Part shown: in pieces, positions 32,243 to 42,873 of the stretch | How positions within the stretch are numbered: position 1 is the stretch's first letter | Layout: each line of letters starts with the position of its first letter | Source of the DNA: Aureococcus anophagefferens | Taxonomy: Eukaryota; Sar; Pelagophyceae; Pelagomonadales; Pelagomonadaceae | DNA: 64,000 bases | Direction of reading: 5' to 3' | NCBI RefSeq assembly: GCF_000186865.1 | Contig: NW_008705567.1 | Span: 824,994-888,993, forward strand | The notes under the pieces: model-generated | What the model was told of the DNA's origin: nothing | Database searches by the model: none | The model's input: the letters and a program-made list of their open reading frames with translations, nothing else | Translations under genes and position numbers: made by a program

Positions 32243-35200
32243 TTAGGTCTTCGAGCCGCCCGTCGTCGTCGACCCGCCGCCCCGGTCCTTCTTCGCCTGG
32301 GCCCGCTTCTTCTCGACGGTCGACGTGCCGTCGGAGACGACCGTGTCGCCGTCGTGCTCGGAGATGCCGTACTTCTTGCAGAGGCGCGCGGCCTGCTTGG
32401 CGAAGACCGTGAGCTCCGCGTCCGTGTAGTTGACGCCCGGCTGGAAGCCCGTGCGCGCCATGACCTCCTGCTCCGTCTCGGGCCGGTCGTCCGTGTTCGT
32501 GCCAAAGAGGTTCGACAGCGCGCCCTTGGCGGCCTTGATGGCCTTCTCCGCCGCCGTCTCCTTGTGCTCCTTGTACTTCTTCGGGTTGAACTTGATCTTG
32601 CGCCGCATGCGCGCGCGCTCGAGCGCGCCCTCGCGCGCGTCCTCCAAACGCCGCGCCTTCTCCTCGTCGCCGCGGAGCCGCAGCGCCTCCGGGTCGCGGA
32701 TCGTCGCCTGCTCGAGCTTGAGCAGGGCCAGGGCGTCGCGCGTCGCGGGCAGCGGCGCCTCGTCCTCGTCCCAGACGAGGAGCTCGGGCTCGTCGCTGTC
32801 CTCCGACTCGGACTCGACCTCCTCGGCCTCGTCGCCGTCGGCCGTGCCCGCCTCGCCGGCGACGACGACGGCGGCGCCGTCCTCGCCGGGCGACGGCGGC
32901 GGCTCGTCGCCCGTCAGCAGCGACGGCTGCTCCAGGTCCCCGGAGCCGTCCTCGTCGCCCGCGTGGTCGCTGCTCAGGTCCGTGAACGCCTCCGACGCGG
33001 ACTCGGAGCTCAGGTCCACGTCGACGTCGCCGCCGTGCTGGGCGAGCGCCTGCTCCGTGAGCACCTCCTCCCAGCCGTGGGGGTCGTCCACGGGCAGGTC
33101 ATGCGGGAACCGGGCCTGCATGCCCGGCGGCAGCAAATTCTCGAACGTCGGCTCGTCCCACACGATCCCGTCCGTCTCCGTGTGGCGCCAGAAGGGCAGG
33201 TCGCTCCACTCGTCGTGGCACTTCTCGAACTTGTCCAGGTTCCAGTGGGCGAGCTCGATGGCCGCGACGCAGTCCGCGGCCCACTGGAGCTCGTCCTTGC
33301 GGCTCGCCCACCTGGGCAGGACAAGAGTGCGAAATTCCCAACTTCAAAGGCTCCTCTCTCGGCCATTTTCCACTCGTTTCGGCTGATCTTTGGACGAGCG
33401 ATCATCTCTCGGAACGGTCTCGAAGCGTGGATGCTTTTCCCAGAACGTGCGCGCGCGAAACACTCACGTTGAAGCGACGTTGAATCACCCTTGTCCTGCC
33501 CTGTCGCCCACTTGTCGCGCGCGCGCCGCCGGACCTCGCGCCGCGTGTACTTCTTCCAGCCCTTGAAGACGTCGTGGACGCCGAGGCCGGCCCAGGCGGC
33601 GCTGATCTTGCGCATCTTCTCGTGCTCCTCGCGGATGACCTTCTCGGCCTTGGCCATCTCCTTGGACGTGTAGCGCTTCACCAAATCGACGGCGAGCTCC
33701 TCCGCGAGCTCCTTCTGCTCGCTGTCGAAGGTGTTCTGGAGGAAGCGGCCGACGAAGCCCGCGGGCTTGAAGCCCCGGCCGTAGACCTCCTGCTCCGCCT
33801 TGTTGCAGGCGATCTTGTGGTCCCGCTCCAGGATCGCGAGCTCGCCGTCCTCGGGCAAATTCTGCAGCGACCGCAGGAGCTCCTCGATCTCGCGCTGGGC
33901 GATCTCCTTGGCGTAGCCCACGGCGGCCTCCTCGCGGGGCTCGAGCTCCTCCCGCAGCTTGACGTAGAGCTTCTTCTCGCGGTCCGCGCGCCGCTTGTTG
34001 ATTTTGACCTGCTTGACGTCGTGGTCGCGCTGGAGGTCCGCGACGCGCTTGTCGAGCTTGAGCTTCGAGCTCTTCTCCCAGCGGTCCTTGCGCCGCTGGT
34101 CCATCTCCTTCCGCGCCTGCTTGATGGCCCGGAAGTGGAAGCGCTCCTGGCCCTCCTCGCTGTCGCAGTACTGCTTCGCGGCGACGCGCGCGGACCTGCG
34201 CGGATTCCAAACCTTCAACCCGACTTCAATGTGCGCGTAATCGAACGATTTGGACCGGACTCTTTCGCTGTGCTTCGAGAACTCGACGAGAGCGATCGAT
34301 TCGTCCAAAAATCAGCCGAATCGACTTCGATGTGACCGAGCTAGAGAATTCTCAAGTTTGGTCAGGACCACCCAAACCGATGGTCGGAATCCACGCTGGC
34401 GCGGACTCGAGCGTCTGCTCGATGGCCTGGTCCTCGCGCTTGCGCTGGTCGTGGTAGAGCTTCTCGCGCTGGAGCACGACGTGCATCTTGAAGATGTCGG
34501 CCTGGCGCTCGCACATCCAGCCCTGCTGCGGCGGCACGCAGACCTTGCGCCTGCCGCGCTTGTCGACGCACGCGCACCGCCGGAAGTAGCACTTCTGGTT
34601 CCGGATGTAGACGCGGCCCTCGGCGTCGCGGTAGTTCTCCAACACCTTCTCGATCTCCTCGCGCTGGAAGGGCAGGGACGTGCAGCGGCCCTTCTTCGCC
34701 CGCTTCTCGTCCCAGACGTCCTGGAGCGCGGGGATCGCGTCCTTCCAGAACGCGTCCATGACGATCTGGTACCAGTGGTCGTCGGAGCGGAAGACGTTGG
34801 GCTCGAAGTAGGCCGGGGACGTGACCTTGGGCGTCGTCTCGACGATCTGCTCCATGACGTCCTGGATCGTCGTCACGATGCGGTGCCGCCGGATGAACAG
34901 CGCGTGCTTCTGGCGCCGCTTGAACCAGTCGCGCACGGGGCCCGCGCCCATGATCAGCTTCGCCTGCGTCGGGTACATCATGCCCGTGTTGCCCTCCATG
35001 TGGAGCTCCACGAGGCTCGTGAGCATGTAGAAGTTCCAGGGCAGCGCCGCGATGGGCTTGTTGTGGTCGAGCCAGAGCGCGCGGAGCTTGGGCATGGTCG
35101 AGATCGACTCGGGGATCTCGCCGATCTGGTTCGCGCAGAGCTTGATGGACATCAAGGACTTGGAGCTGCCGATGTTCATCGGCAGCGCCTTGAGCTGGTT

Positions 35201-36301
35201 GTCGTTCGCGCTCAGCAGCGACAGGTTCGCCATGTTCACGAGGCACCGCGGCAGCGACACGAGCTGGTTGCAGTTGAAGGACAGCGTGTGGCAGGTCATG
35301 CGGCTCAGCGTCTCGGGCACGCGCCGGAGCCGGTTGCAGTCCGCGATGACGCGGTCGAGCTTCGTCAGATTCCCGAAGGTGATGGGCAGCGTCTGGAGCC
35401 GGTTCGTCGCGATCTGGAGCGACTCGAGGTTCACGAGGTCGCCTAAACGGTTCGGCAGCGCCTCGAGCCGGTTCCGCAATAAATTGACGCTCTTGAGGTG
35501 GATGAGGTCGCACACGGAGTCGGGCAGCTCCGTGAGCAGGTTCGACGACAGCGTCAGCGTGTCGAGCTTCGTGAGCACGAGCCCGACCCGCCGCGGGAAC
35601 TCCGTGAGCTCGTGGGCCACGAGGCGCAGCGCCACGAGGGGCCGGCCGTAGGTCTTGGAGAACTCGTAGAGGTAGGGGTGGATCGTGCCCGTGCGCTTGT
35701 TGAGCATGTTGAGCTCGCCGGACTCGCCGGCGAAGTCGAAGGCGTCCTTCCACAGCTTCTGGAACGCCGCCTCCTCGGCCTCGATGCGCGCGATCTCCGC
35801 GCGGCGCCGCTCCTCGCGGTGCTTCGCGCGGACGATGTCGACCAATTTCGTCCGGTCCCAGCGCTCGCGCAATTTCCGCGACGCGATGTGGGCCCGCTCG
35901 AGGCGCAGCGCCGACGCGAACTCGGGCTCGGGCGGCTGGAGCGGCAGGCCCCCGACGACCTGGGGGATGGACCACGTGCTGTACGCCGGGTCGTCGCGCT
36001 TCGTGTAGTAGTACTCTCCGCTGCGCGCGTCGACGTACTTCTGGAACTCGTGGGTCTCGAGCTGGAGCCTCCGCCGCTTCTTGCGCCAGATGCTCTGGAG
36101 CTTGACCGTCGCCATGTGCTCGTGGACGCTCCCCGTGAGCACCTCCCAGAGCATGAGGGGCCGGTCCACCTTGCTGAACTTGACGTCGCCGGGCTTGGCG
36201 TAGGCCTGGGGCAGCGTCGGGTCCTCGACCTCGGCCATCATGTTCAGCTGCATGGCGTCGCGGCCCATGAGGGCCGACCGCTGGCCCCCGCGCCGCGCCA
36301 T
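32243..36301 (-). CDS. LRR protein with IQ/WW-like N-terminus and coiled-coil tail
   Basis: Three exons (36301-34407, 34195-33512, 33311-32243) give 1,215 aa in frame. Near the N-terminus an IQ-like helix (ATVKLQSIWRKKRRRLQ) is followed by a WW-like strand pair (DARSGEYYYTKRDDP...STW). At least eight leucine-rich repeats follow (LDTLTLSSNLLTELPDSV, LKSVNLLRNRLEALPNRL, LRALWLDHNKPIAALP). The C-terminal half is charged coiled coil, then acidic and Ser-rich disorder. No enzymatic motif is visible. Ciliary LRR/IQ proteins have this general look, and the dynein gene is near, but linkage in a compact genome is weak evidence. An upstream in-frame Met at 36355 is an alternative start. Both introns are introner elements. 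Confidence 0.8.
33312..33511 (-). mobile_element. Introner element A9 (LRR gene intron)
   Basis: 200 nt, GT donor. Target GTGGGCGA is duplicated (33504-33511 and 33304-33311). Begins CAGGGCAGGACAAG and ends CTTGTCCTGCCCAG in the gene's sense; the body is reversed relative to the gene. Removal restores RDKWASRKDELQW. Confidence 0.95.
34196..34406 (-). mobile_element. Introner element B4 (LRR gene intron)
   Basis: 211 nt, GT donor. Target GTCCGCGC is duplicated. The ends are diverged from the family B ends (GCGTGGATTCC and GGAATCCGCAG) but remain inverted repeats. Removal joins QTLES to ARVAAKQY. Confidence 0.92.
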
Positions 36302-36836
36302 GGTCGACGGGCCGGGGCTGGGTTGGGCACAGCCTAGGGCCAGTCTATTTAACAATCCTCAACCGGGAGCCGGTTTGGCAGACCGCAAGGTAAATGTTGG
36401 CTGGCTGGCTGGCTCGGTCGCTGGCAGCCACCCATTTCTTCAATGTAGACGTTGCATGTGCAAATCTTGCGATTTTCGCGCGGGAATCATGTCAAAATCT
36501 AGTTAGGCGCCCGGAGTGGCCCGCCGGGGGTGACGGAAGCGCGAGCGCCGACGCGCGTGGCCGGCGGCCAGCCGGTCGCCGCAGCCGCCCCAGGACGGCG
36601 CGGCGCGCCGTAGGCGCGCGTTGTAGAGGTTGTAGCGAGGGGTCGTTTCGTGGACTGGACGTCCCTGGCTGGCTGGCTGGCTCGGCCCCCGGCGGCTGGC
36701 TGCTGTCTTGGCCTGCCCTTGGCACAGCGTCGATCGGCGGTGCACCGTCTGGATTGTTGCACGGCTCCTTCGGCCTCGCGGCCGCCGCCGACCTGCCGAT
36801 AGGGATCAGGCCGACGTGCTCGGCAGACCTTCCACC
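36302..36836. other. Divergent promoter region with GGCT microsatellites
   Basis: 535 bases between divergent starts. Two short GGCT tandem runs (near 36395-36415 and 36667-36685). No gene recognised. Confidence 0.6.
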
Positions 36837-38301
36837 ATGCGACCCTCGCTCCCGAGCACGCTCTTCATCGCGGTGCTGCTCGTCGTCGACGGCCAGCCGC
36901 TCCTCGCGCAGGAGCACACGCTCCCGACGCGGGCGAAGAAGATGTCGCAACGCGTGACGCCGAGGCTGCGGTCCATGGACGATTTCACGACCCTCGCCGT
37001 CCAGCGCGCCAGCCTCACCCACGACGCCTATCGCGCGGCGGCGCCGTCGACGTGGATCTTCCTCATCGGGGCCTATCGGACGTTCTACTACGTGCGGCGC
37101 TCCGTGAAGAAGTTCGCGGAGCTCACGGCGCCCGGCGACTACGCGGTCGCGCTCGTCTGCTGGGACGACGAGCGCCTCGAGAACGTGAAGCTGAACAAGT
37201 ACGGCTGGGGCTCGAAACAGTTCAACGAGGCGAACGTGCGCGCGGCCTTCGGCGGCGAGAAAACGCTCGCGGCGCGGCTCGCCGACGACGCGGCCTTCTT
37301 CGGCGGGCGCCTCGTCCTGTGTGGAAATCAAATCTTCAACCCGACTTCAATGTGCGCTCATGCGACCGTTTCGACGCAATGCTTTCTGCTGTGCTTCGAG
37401 AACTCGATGAGAGCAATCGATTCGTCAAAAAATCAGCCGAATCGACTTCGATTTGACCGAGATAGAGAGTAACTCTGAAGTTTGGTGGGGGGGGCCCAAA
37501 CCAGCGGTTGATTTCCACACAGGCCTCGTCTACCGCGCGTTCGCGCGCCGGGGCGTCCTCGTGAGCGGCGTCACGTGGGAGAACTACGCGTTCCTGAACC
37601 GCGAGGCCTTCCGCCTCGCGCGCGGCGCGCGGGCGGCCCTCCTCGCGGCGGGCGCCGCGCCGGCGCCGGCGACCGAGATCGTCGTGCGGTCGCGGCCCGA
37701 CGTCTGCCTCGAGCGCGGCTTCGACCTCCGGGAGGTGCGGCGCCGCTACGACGCGGGACCGGCGGCGCGGGACCACGTCGCGTACGGGCAGCTCGTGGAC
37801 GGCGACATCTTCCTCATGACGTCCTGGGACCTCTTCGAACGAGACATCGCGGGGCCGCTGCTCGACCCGCCCGAGACGCCGTCGCTCGACGTCTCCATCG
37901 CGCTCCGCAACATGTGGCAGTTTACGCGGGCCCACCTGCCCGACCCGGAGGTGAACCCCTGGGCCGAGCTCTACCCGGAGCGCTGCGCGGCGGGGACCGC
38001 GCCGTGCGCGATGCGCATCATGGAGGCCACGCGGGCGCACTGCCTCGTGCGTTTCGGCACGGCATTGCAGAACAGGAGCGAGATGGGCAGGCCCATCGAC
38101 GGCATCCTCGAGCGCCCGACGACGCGCGACCCGGCCCGGGAGGCCAGGTGCCAGTACCCCGCGGCGATCCACTTCCGCGCGAACCCGCGGCTCGACAAGA
38201 CGCCCCCGCTCTCGCGCGCGCTGCCCGGCGGCTTCGGCGCGCTCCGCGACAAGCGCGAGGACCGGGGCATCACCGCCGCGACGTGCCCGGACGCGTACTA
38301 G
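36837..38301 (+). CDS. Secreted or Golgi protein, possibly glycosyltransferase-like
   Basis: Two exons (36837-37308, 37523-38301) give 416 aa. The N-terminus (LPSTLFIAVLLVVDG) is hydrophobic and probably a signal peptide or anchor. The body has STWIFLIGAYRTFYYVRRS near its start, a conserved-looking EIVVRSRPDVCLERGFD, then GQLVDGDIFLMTSWDLF. Together these resemble eukaryotic and viral-type glycosyltransferase-like proteins that share an RPD motif. Several Cys near the C-terminus may form disulfides. No catalytic activity can be assigned. The intron is introner element B5, and the frame is kept only with its GC donor. Confidence 0.65.
37309..37522 (+). mobile_element. Introner element B5 with GC donor
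   Basis: 214 nt. Target GCCTCGTC is duplicated (37309 and 37523). Perfect terminal repeats CTGTGTGGAAATCAA and TTGATTTCCACACAG. Body reversed relative to the gene. Removal with the GC donor restores GGRLVYRAF; a GT donor inside the element would shift frame. Confidence 0.96.
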
Positions 38302-38464
38302 GGCATGCGAGGGTAAAAAGGGGTCGTACGCGGGAGGGGTCCGTCGAGGGGTCGGTTCGCTTGTGTGCATGGCGGCGCGTGTGTGCATGGGCGGGTGGTG
38401 ACGATGATGTGCAGGGGCGGCGCGCGCGCTTTCTTTGTGCAGGGCGGCATGGGCGGGCGGGCGC

Positions 38465-38736
38465 CTAGGCGCGCTTTGGCCTCATGCCGCCGCGGCGGAA
38501 CGTCGGCACCGGGCGGACGGCGATCGCGAGCTCCTGCGGGGGGGAAACCGGGCGTGGGGGCGCGGTGCGGCGGGCCGCCGGGGACGCGGCGAACGCGCGG
38601 CCCGCTGGAACGTCGCCTCGTCGATGATCTTGGGGATCTGCGCGAGCCGCTGCTCGCAAGACAGCTCCATCTGCGTCGTGTCCGTAGCTGATGCCAGCGA
38701 GGCGGCGAAGGCGACGAGGAGTGCGATGAGCTTCAT
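38465..38736 (-). CDS. Small secreted protein, 68 aa, two exons
   Basis: Exon 1 (38736-38599) encodes a clear signal peptide (MKLIALLVAFAASLASA) and a short mature part (LSCEQRLAQIPKIIDEA). A proposed intron (38534-38598, GCGCG...CCCGCAG) leads to ELAIAVRPVPTFRRGGMRPK and a stop. Without splicing, exon 1 runs into a low-complexity Arg/Pro/Ala tail. The GC donor is the one that keeps frame. No family recognised. The open frame is short, so this could still be chance, but the signal peptide is convincing. Confidence 0.45.
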
Positions 38737-39066
38737 GGCGGGTAACCTGCGGGGCGCGGCGGGTGCGCGCGCGGCGCTCGGCGGCGCGAGGGGCGGCCGG
38801 GCGGCCGGGTGGGCGTACGATTCTGAGGCTGTCAGCCGTTACCAGCTGTTTTGCGCTTCGAAACGTTACCGGGCGGCGATTTCGAGCGGCGCGGCGGGGC
38901 GGGGCGAGTGCGCGCTGGGAGGTGGGATTGGTGCGGACGCAGCAGAAGCGCACCGAATCCTCGAGCAGATTATTCGCGCAGCGACAGCAGTCGGTTGAAG
39001 GGCAGAAGCGCTTCGCGTGATTGGCTCGGGCCGACGGCACCGACTTCATCTTCGACACGTTGAACC
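38737..39066. other. Intergenic spacer
   Basis: 330 bases between two minus-strand genes. It should contain the promoter of the small secreted protein. No other feature seen. Confidence 0.5.
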
Positions 39067-41673
39067 TTACGCGTCCTTCCCCGCGCCGGAGCCGCGGCTC
39101 CGCAGCGCCGCCGACACGAGCGCCACCACCCCGCCGCCCGCGGCCCAGAAGCCGAGGCGGTCGTCGGGGGCCAGGAGCGCCGCGTCGAAGAGGACCGCGC
39201 CCGACCGGGGCCTGGGCAGGACAAGAGAGATTCGACGTCGCTTCAACGTGAGTGTTCCGCGCGCGCGCGTTCCGGGAAAAGCATTCACGCTTCGAGACCG
39301 TTCCGAGAGATGATCGCTCGTCCAAAAATCAGCCGAAACGAGTGGAAAACGGCCGAGAAAGGAGCCTTTGAAGTTGGGAATTTCGCTCTCTTGTCCTGCC
39401 CTGACCGGGGCCCGAGCGTCACCCGGTCCGCGGCGCCGCAGCGAAAGTCCCAGGGGTCGACGTAGGCGCCGCCCAGGGGCACGTCGAGGTCCACCAGGTC
39501 CGACGGGTTGTAGAGCGCGACGCCGCGGTCGAAGACGCGCCGGTAGGTGAAGTGCTCCGGGACGCGGTACGCCTCCAACAAATCCCGCGTCTCCCGCGGC
39601 GCGCCGACGTCGAGGAACAGAACCGGGTGGAGCCAGGGCGCGACGGTTCCCGTCGTCCCGCGGTGGAAGGGGTGGACGCCGAGCGCCAGCGGCCCAGACG
39701 GGTCGCGCACGGCCAGGAGGAACGACGCCCAGTACGCGAGGGCCCAGCCGTGCACATCGCCGTCGCGCTGGTGCTCCTGGGCGACGGTCTTCCAGCCCGC
39801 CTGGCCGACCTTGACGAGGACGCCGTAGCGCCGCGCCGCCGCGTGGGCGGCGACGCGCACGTTCGCGCGCCAGAACTCCGCCGGCGGCCGCGTCGTCTCG
39901 AACGCGCAGCCGTCGCCTACCGGGAAACCTTCGACGCGACGTCGCCGAAAAAAAGGAGCGGCGCCGCGCCCCCGCCGCCGAGCCAGGAGCCGCAGCCGTC
40001 GCCCTCGGCCTCGTTGAAGCCGAAGAAGGACTCCATGTTGAAGCCGTCGAGCGACGCGTCGCCGAGGTGGTCCTGCGTCGCGTCCATCTCGTAGTGGAGG
40101 ACGCTCTGCGCCGGCGCGGCCTACGATCGCGCCGCGTCCCCGGCTTGGGACGCCGTCTCCGACCCGTCCCCGCGATCCGGCGCTCGAAAAACGCGGAGCT
40201 CGGAGCCCCGTCTCCTCCGGACGCCCGCGGCGGTCGCGATGCGAAACGCGCGGAGCTTCCGGCGCCGCGCGGGACTGCGAAGGGCGCCGGCGGCGCGTGG
40301 GTCGCGACGGCCCACGCCGCGTCGCGGAGGTCCGCGTCGAGCGTCGCGAGGCGCGCGGCGTCGCGGGCCGCGCGGTCTTTGAGGTACGCGGCGGATATTT
40401 CGCCGATCTGCGCCGCGCGCCAGTAGTAGCTGTGCTTGAGGCCGTTGGCGTAGAGCGCCGTGCCGTTGCCCGCCGCGGCGCGCGCGGCGGCGAGCCGCGC
40501 GCGCTGCGCCGCCGCGGACCGTTCGAGCTTGCAGAGCTTGAACTCGCGGCGGTTGCATTTCTCCCGCCGTTCGTCGTGGCCCGCGAAGGCGGTCCGCAGG
40601 CACGCGCGCGCGCTCTCGCCGCAGGCCGCGCGCGCGCGAAAGGCGGGCCGGAGCTCCGCCGTGTGGAGCGCCGCGCCGTCGGCGTCGCACGCGCCGTAGA
40701 CGTTCGCGCCCAGGTTGTCGTACCACGTCCCGTCCAGGCCCAGCGCTTGATCGCGCGACGCGTAGGCCGCGACGCAGGCCGCCGCGGCGGGCGACGCGTA
40801 GTCGAAGGCGTACTGCGGCGGCGCGTAGAGGCAGTCGCGGCCGCCGTCGAGGACGCCGCCGTCGAGGAACGCGGGCGCCAGGACGGCCGCGCCCGCGGGG
40901 GCCGCGCGGCGGCCGCCCGTCGGCGCGGCGCCGTCGCGCCGGAGCGCGAGCACGCAGGTCCCGTTGGGCCCGCTCCGCGTCGATACGACGGTCGCGACCT
41001 CGCCGTCGACCGCCACGAGCGACCGCCGCCGGAGCACGCCGCGCCGCTCCGCGGAGCGGTCGCAGAAGCTCGCCTCGCGGTCCAGCGCCGCCGGGTCGCT
41101 CGCGGCGACGGGGCAGGGGTCGTCGAGGCGCCGCCGGCCGTCGCGGTTCCCGCGCGCCGCGAGGCCCGCGCCGCGGCCCCGGACGCGGATCTCCGCGGCG
41201 CCCGCGGCCGCGCGCGCCGCGAGCGTCGCGGCCTCGTACCAGGCGAGCGTGCCGTCGTCGCGCTCGAGGCGCGCGCGCTTCTCGGCGTCGCCGTAGCCCA
41301 GGCACGAGTCCGCGCCGCGCGGGTTCGTGCCGCGCGGGTTGTGGTAGAGCACGACCTTCGCGCCGCCGGCGCGCGCGAGCGCCGCGGCGTCGCGCAGCGT
41401 CAGCGACCGCTTGAGGAGCGCGTCCTCGACGACGCGCGCGGCGCTGTAGGCACCGTCGGGGCCCGCGACCTCGCCGATGACGCAGACGACGCGCAGCGCC
41501 GCCGCGACGGCCGGCGCCAGGGACAGGCCGCCGAGGCGGTTGCGGTGCACCTGCGCCCAGATCGGGTAGCTCGGCGTCGTCCGCCAGGCGACGCGCGGGC
41601 ACCGCGTCGCCCAGGGCGCCGGCTTCGACCGCGAGGCTGCCGACGTTGCGAGGAGCAGCCATCGGAGCACCAT
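39067..41673 (-). CDS. Secreted glycoside-hydrolase-like protein with C-terminal membrane anchor
   Basis: Starts MVLRWLLLATSAASRS. Strand-like segments (LRVVCVIGEVAG, GGAKVVLYHNPRGTNPRG) and an acidic LDGTWYDNLG followed by CDADG recall TIM-barrel glycosidase-like proteins with a DGxxxDN motif. Downstream, GWALAYWASFLLAVRD, HPVLFLDVGAPRETR and ALYNPSDLVDLDVPLG look like the end of the barrel and a beta domain. The last exon adds a hydrophobic helix (FWAAGGGVVALVSAAL) before RSRGSGAGKDA. Two interruptions occur: a probable short intron near 40120-40190, where an in-frame stop precedes AAPAQSVLHYEMD, and a one-base shift that an extra base in the A7 run at 39948-39954 would repair. The last intron is introner A10. 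Substrate unknown. Confidence 0.6.
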   Translation of the reverse strand: MVLRWLLLATSAASRSKPAPWATRCPRVAWRTTPSYPIWAQVHRNRLGGLSLAPAVAAALRVVCVIGEVAGPDGAYSAARVVEDALLKRSLTLRDAAALARAGGAKVVLYHNPRGTNPRGADSCLGYGDAEKRARLERDDGTLAWYEAATLAARAAAGAAEIRVRGRGAGLAARGNRDGRRRLDDPCPVAASDPAALDREASFCDRSAERRGVLRRRSLVAVDGEVATVVSTRSGPNGTCVLALRRDGAAPTGGRRAAPAGAAVLAPAFLDGGVLDGGRDCLYAPPQYAFDYASPAAAACVAAYASRDQALGLDGTWYDNLGANVYGACDADGAALHTAELRPAFRARAACGESARACLRTAFAGHDERREKCNRREFKLCKLERSAAAQRARLAAARAAAGNGTALYANGLKHSYYWRAAQIGEISAAYLKDRAARDAARLATLDADLRDAAWAVATHAPPAPFAVPRGAGSSARFASRPPRASGGDGAPSSAFFERRIAGTGRRRRPKPGTRRDRRPRRRRASSTTRWTRRRTTSATRRSTASTWSPSSASTRPRATAAAPGSAAGARRRSFFSATSRRRFPGRRRLRVRDDAAAGGVLARERARRRPRGGAALRRPRQGRPGGLEDRRPGAPARRRCARLGPRVLGVVPPGRARPVWAAGARRPPLPPRDDGNRRALAPPGSVPRRRRAAGDAGFVGGVPRPGALHLPARLRPRRRALQPVGPGGPRRAPGRRLRRPLGLSLRRRGPGDARAPVRAGQESEIPNFKGSFLGRFPLVSADFWTSDHLSERSRSVNAFPGTRARGTLTLKRRRISLVLPRPRSGAVLFDAALLAPDDRLGFWAAGGGVVALVSAALRSRGSGAGKDA
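39222..39411 (-). mobile_element. Introner element A10 with GC donor
   Basis: 190 nt. Target GCCCCGGT is duplicated (39404-39411 and 39214-39221). Begins CAGGGCAGGACAAG and ends CTTGTCCTGCCCAG in the gene's sense. Splicing from GC joins DRVTLG to PRSGAVLFDAALL in frame. Confidence 0.94.
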
Positions 41674-41771
41674 CGTGTTTCTGAACCTTGCCGTAAACTT
41701 GCAGTAATGGGGGCACAAAAGCGGCCGCGCCGGACGGCCGCGCGCGCGGGGCGCGCGGTTCGTCGCGGGCC

Positions 41772-42752
41772 TCAGGGGCGGGGGAGGAGGCCCGGCGCGT
41801 CGCGGACGGCGTCGAGGTCGTAGGCGTCGTAGGCGCGCGTCGCCGCCGGGGGCGGCGCGAGGAACGCGGGCGCGTCCTCCCGCTCCTCCGAGTCGGCGTA
41901 GTAGGCGACGAGCGCCGCCGGCGCGTCGACGGCGTCGCTGAAGCACGCGGCCTCGTAGGACGCGTCCGCGGCGTCGCCGCCGTCGCGCCGCGCGTCGCGC
42001 GCGTCCAAACCGCGCGCGTCCTCGGCGTCGTCCATGAGTTCGACCTCGCTGTCGTCGAGCACCGCCGCCGGGGGCAGCGTGAAGTGGAAGACGCGGTCCT
42101 CGTCGTCCGCGGGGTCGTCGAGGTCGCTCGACTCGTAGTCCGATCCGGCGCCGAAGTCGTCGACGTCGACGGACTCGTAGTCGTTGAGCTCCTCGGAGAA
42201 GCCGTCGTCGTCGACGTCGCCGTGGGCGCGGTCGAGGCCCTCCTCGGAGAAGTAGTGGTCCGAGTTCGCGGCCGCGTCCGACGCCTCGCCGAACGACGGC
42301 GCGGGCGACGCCGCGAGCGCGGGCGACAGCACGAGCGGCACGGGCGACGGCGGGCGCGGCGCGCCGTCGTCCCAGAAGCGGCGGCCGCAGTCGAGCCCCT
42401 TCAAGATCTCCGCCTCGACGTCGCTGTCGGGCGTCACCGGCGTCGCGGGCGTCCACGCGGGGCTCCGCGCGAGTTGCGACATGAGGCGCCCCACGAGGCC
42501 GCTCGCCGGCGGCGACGCGGCCCGCGAGCTGCGCCGCGCGCCGGAGAAGCGCAGCGCCTTCGCCGGGGTCGCGCTCGCGACGACGACGGGCGACACGGCT
42601 TCCCGGATGTTCCGCATGGCCGCGAGGGCCGCCTGGGCGCTCGCGACCTGGGACCGCATCTTCGCCGCGTCCCGGCTACTGTAGAACGCGACGGCCGCGG
42701 GCACGGCGTCGTCGTGCGCCACGGCCACGGCGCGCCCGATGGGCACCGCCAT
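41772..42752 (-). CDS. Acidic, mostly disordered protein
   Basis: Single exon, 326 aa. An N-terminal part of about 65 residues is Ala-rich and probably helical (AVAFYSSRDAAKMRSQVASA). It is followed by Ser/Pro-rich and then strongly acidic stretches with repeated Asp/Glu/Ser and aromatic residues (DYESVDVDDF, DYESSDLDDP). No domain recognised. The aromatic-acidic clusters are reminiscent of activation domains, but this is only compositional. It lies 98 bases upstream of the glycosidase-like gene on the same strand and is divergent from the methyltransferase-like gene. Its reality is supported by the long open frame and compact placement. Confidence 0.55.
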   Translation of the reverse strand: MAVPIGRAVAVAHDDAVPAAVAFYSSRDAAKMRSQVASAQAALAAMRNIREAVSPVVVASATPAKALRFSGARRSSRAASPPASGLVGRLMSQLARSPAWTPATPVTPDSDVEAEILKGLDCGRRFWDDGAPRPPSPVPLVLSPALAASPAPSFGEASDAAANSDHYFSEEGLDRAHGDVDDDGFSEELNDYESVDVDDFGAGSDYESSDLDDPADDEDRVFHFTLPPAAVLDDSEVELMDDAEDARGLDARDARRDGGDAADASYEAACFSDAVDAPAALVAYYADSEEREDAPAFLAPPPAATRAYDAYDLDAVRDAPGLLPRP

Positions 42753-42873
42753 GGGCGTCGCAGCGCTCGGAGAGCCCGCGCTTTCTCAACGTGTTTTCTG
42801 CTCCTTTGGCATGTTGCCTTTGGCTTTTACACACCTTGAGTGACTGGGTCTGGGCAGCCTCTGCGGCGCAGGC

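Noticed and set aside
39930..39941. A 12-nt GT...AG segment as an intron of the glycosidase-like gene
   Set aside because: Too short to be spliced. A one-base change in the adjacent A7 run explains the frame switch.
39067..42456. A single 1,129-residue minus-strand gene
   Set aside because: The frame leaves the real protein near 40190 and reads shadow Arg/Pro sequence. It also runs upstream through the gap between two genes. A Met at 41673 with a leader, splicing and an introner explain it better.
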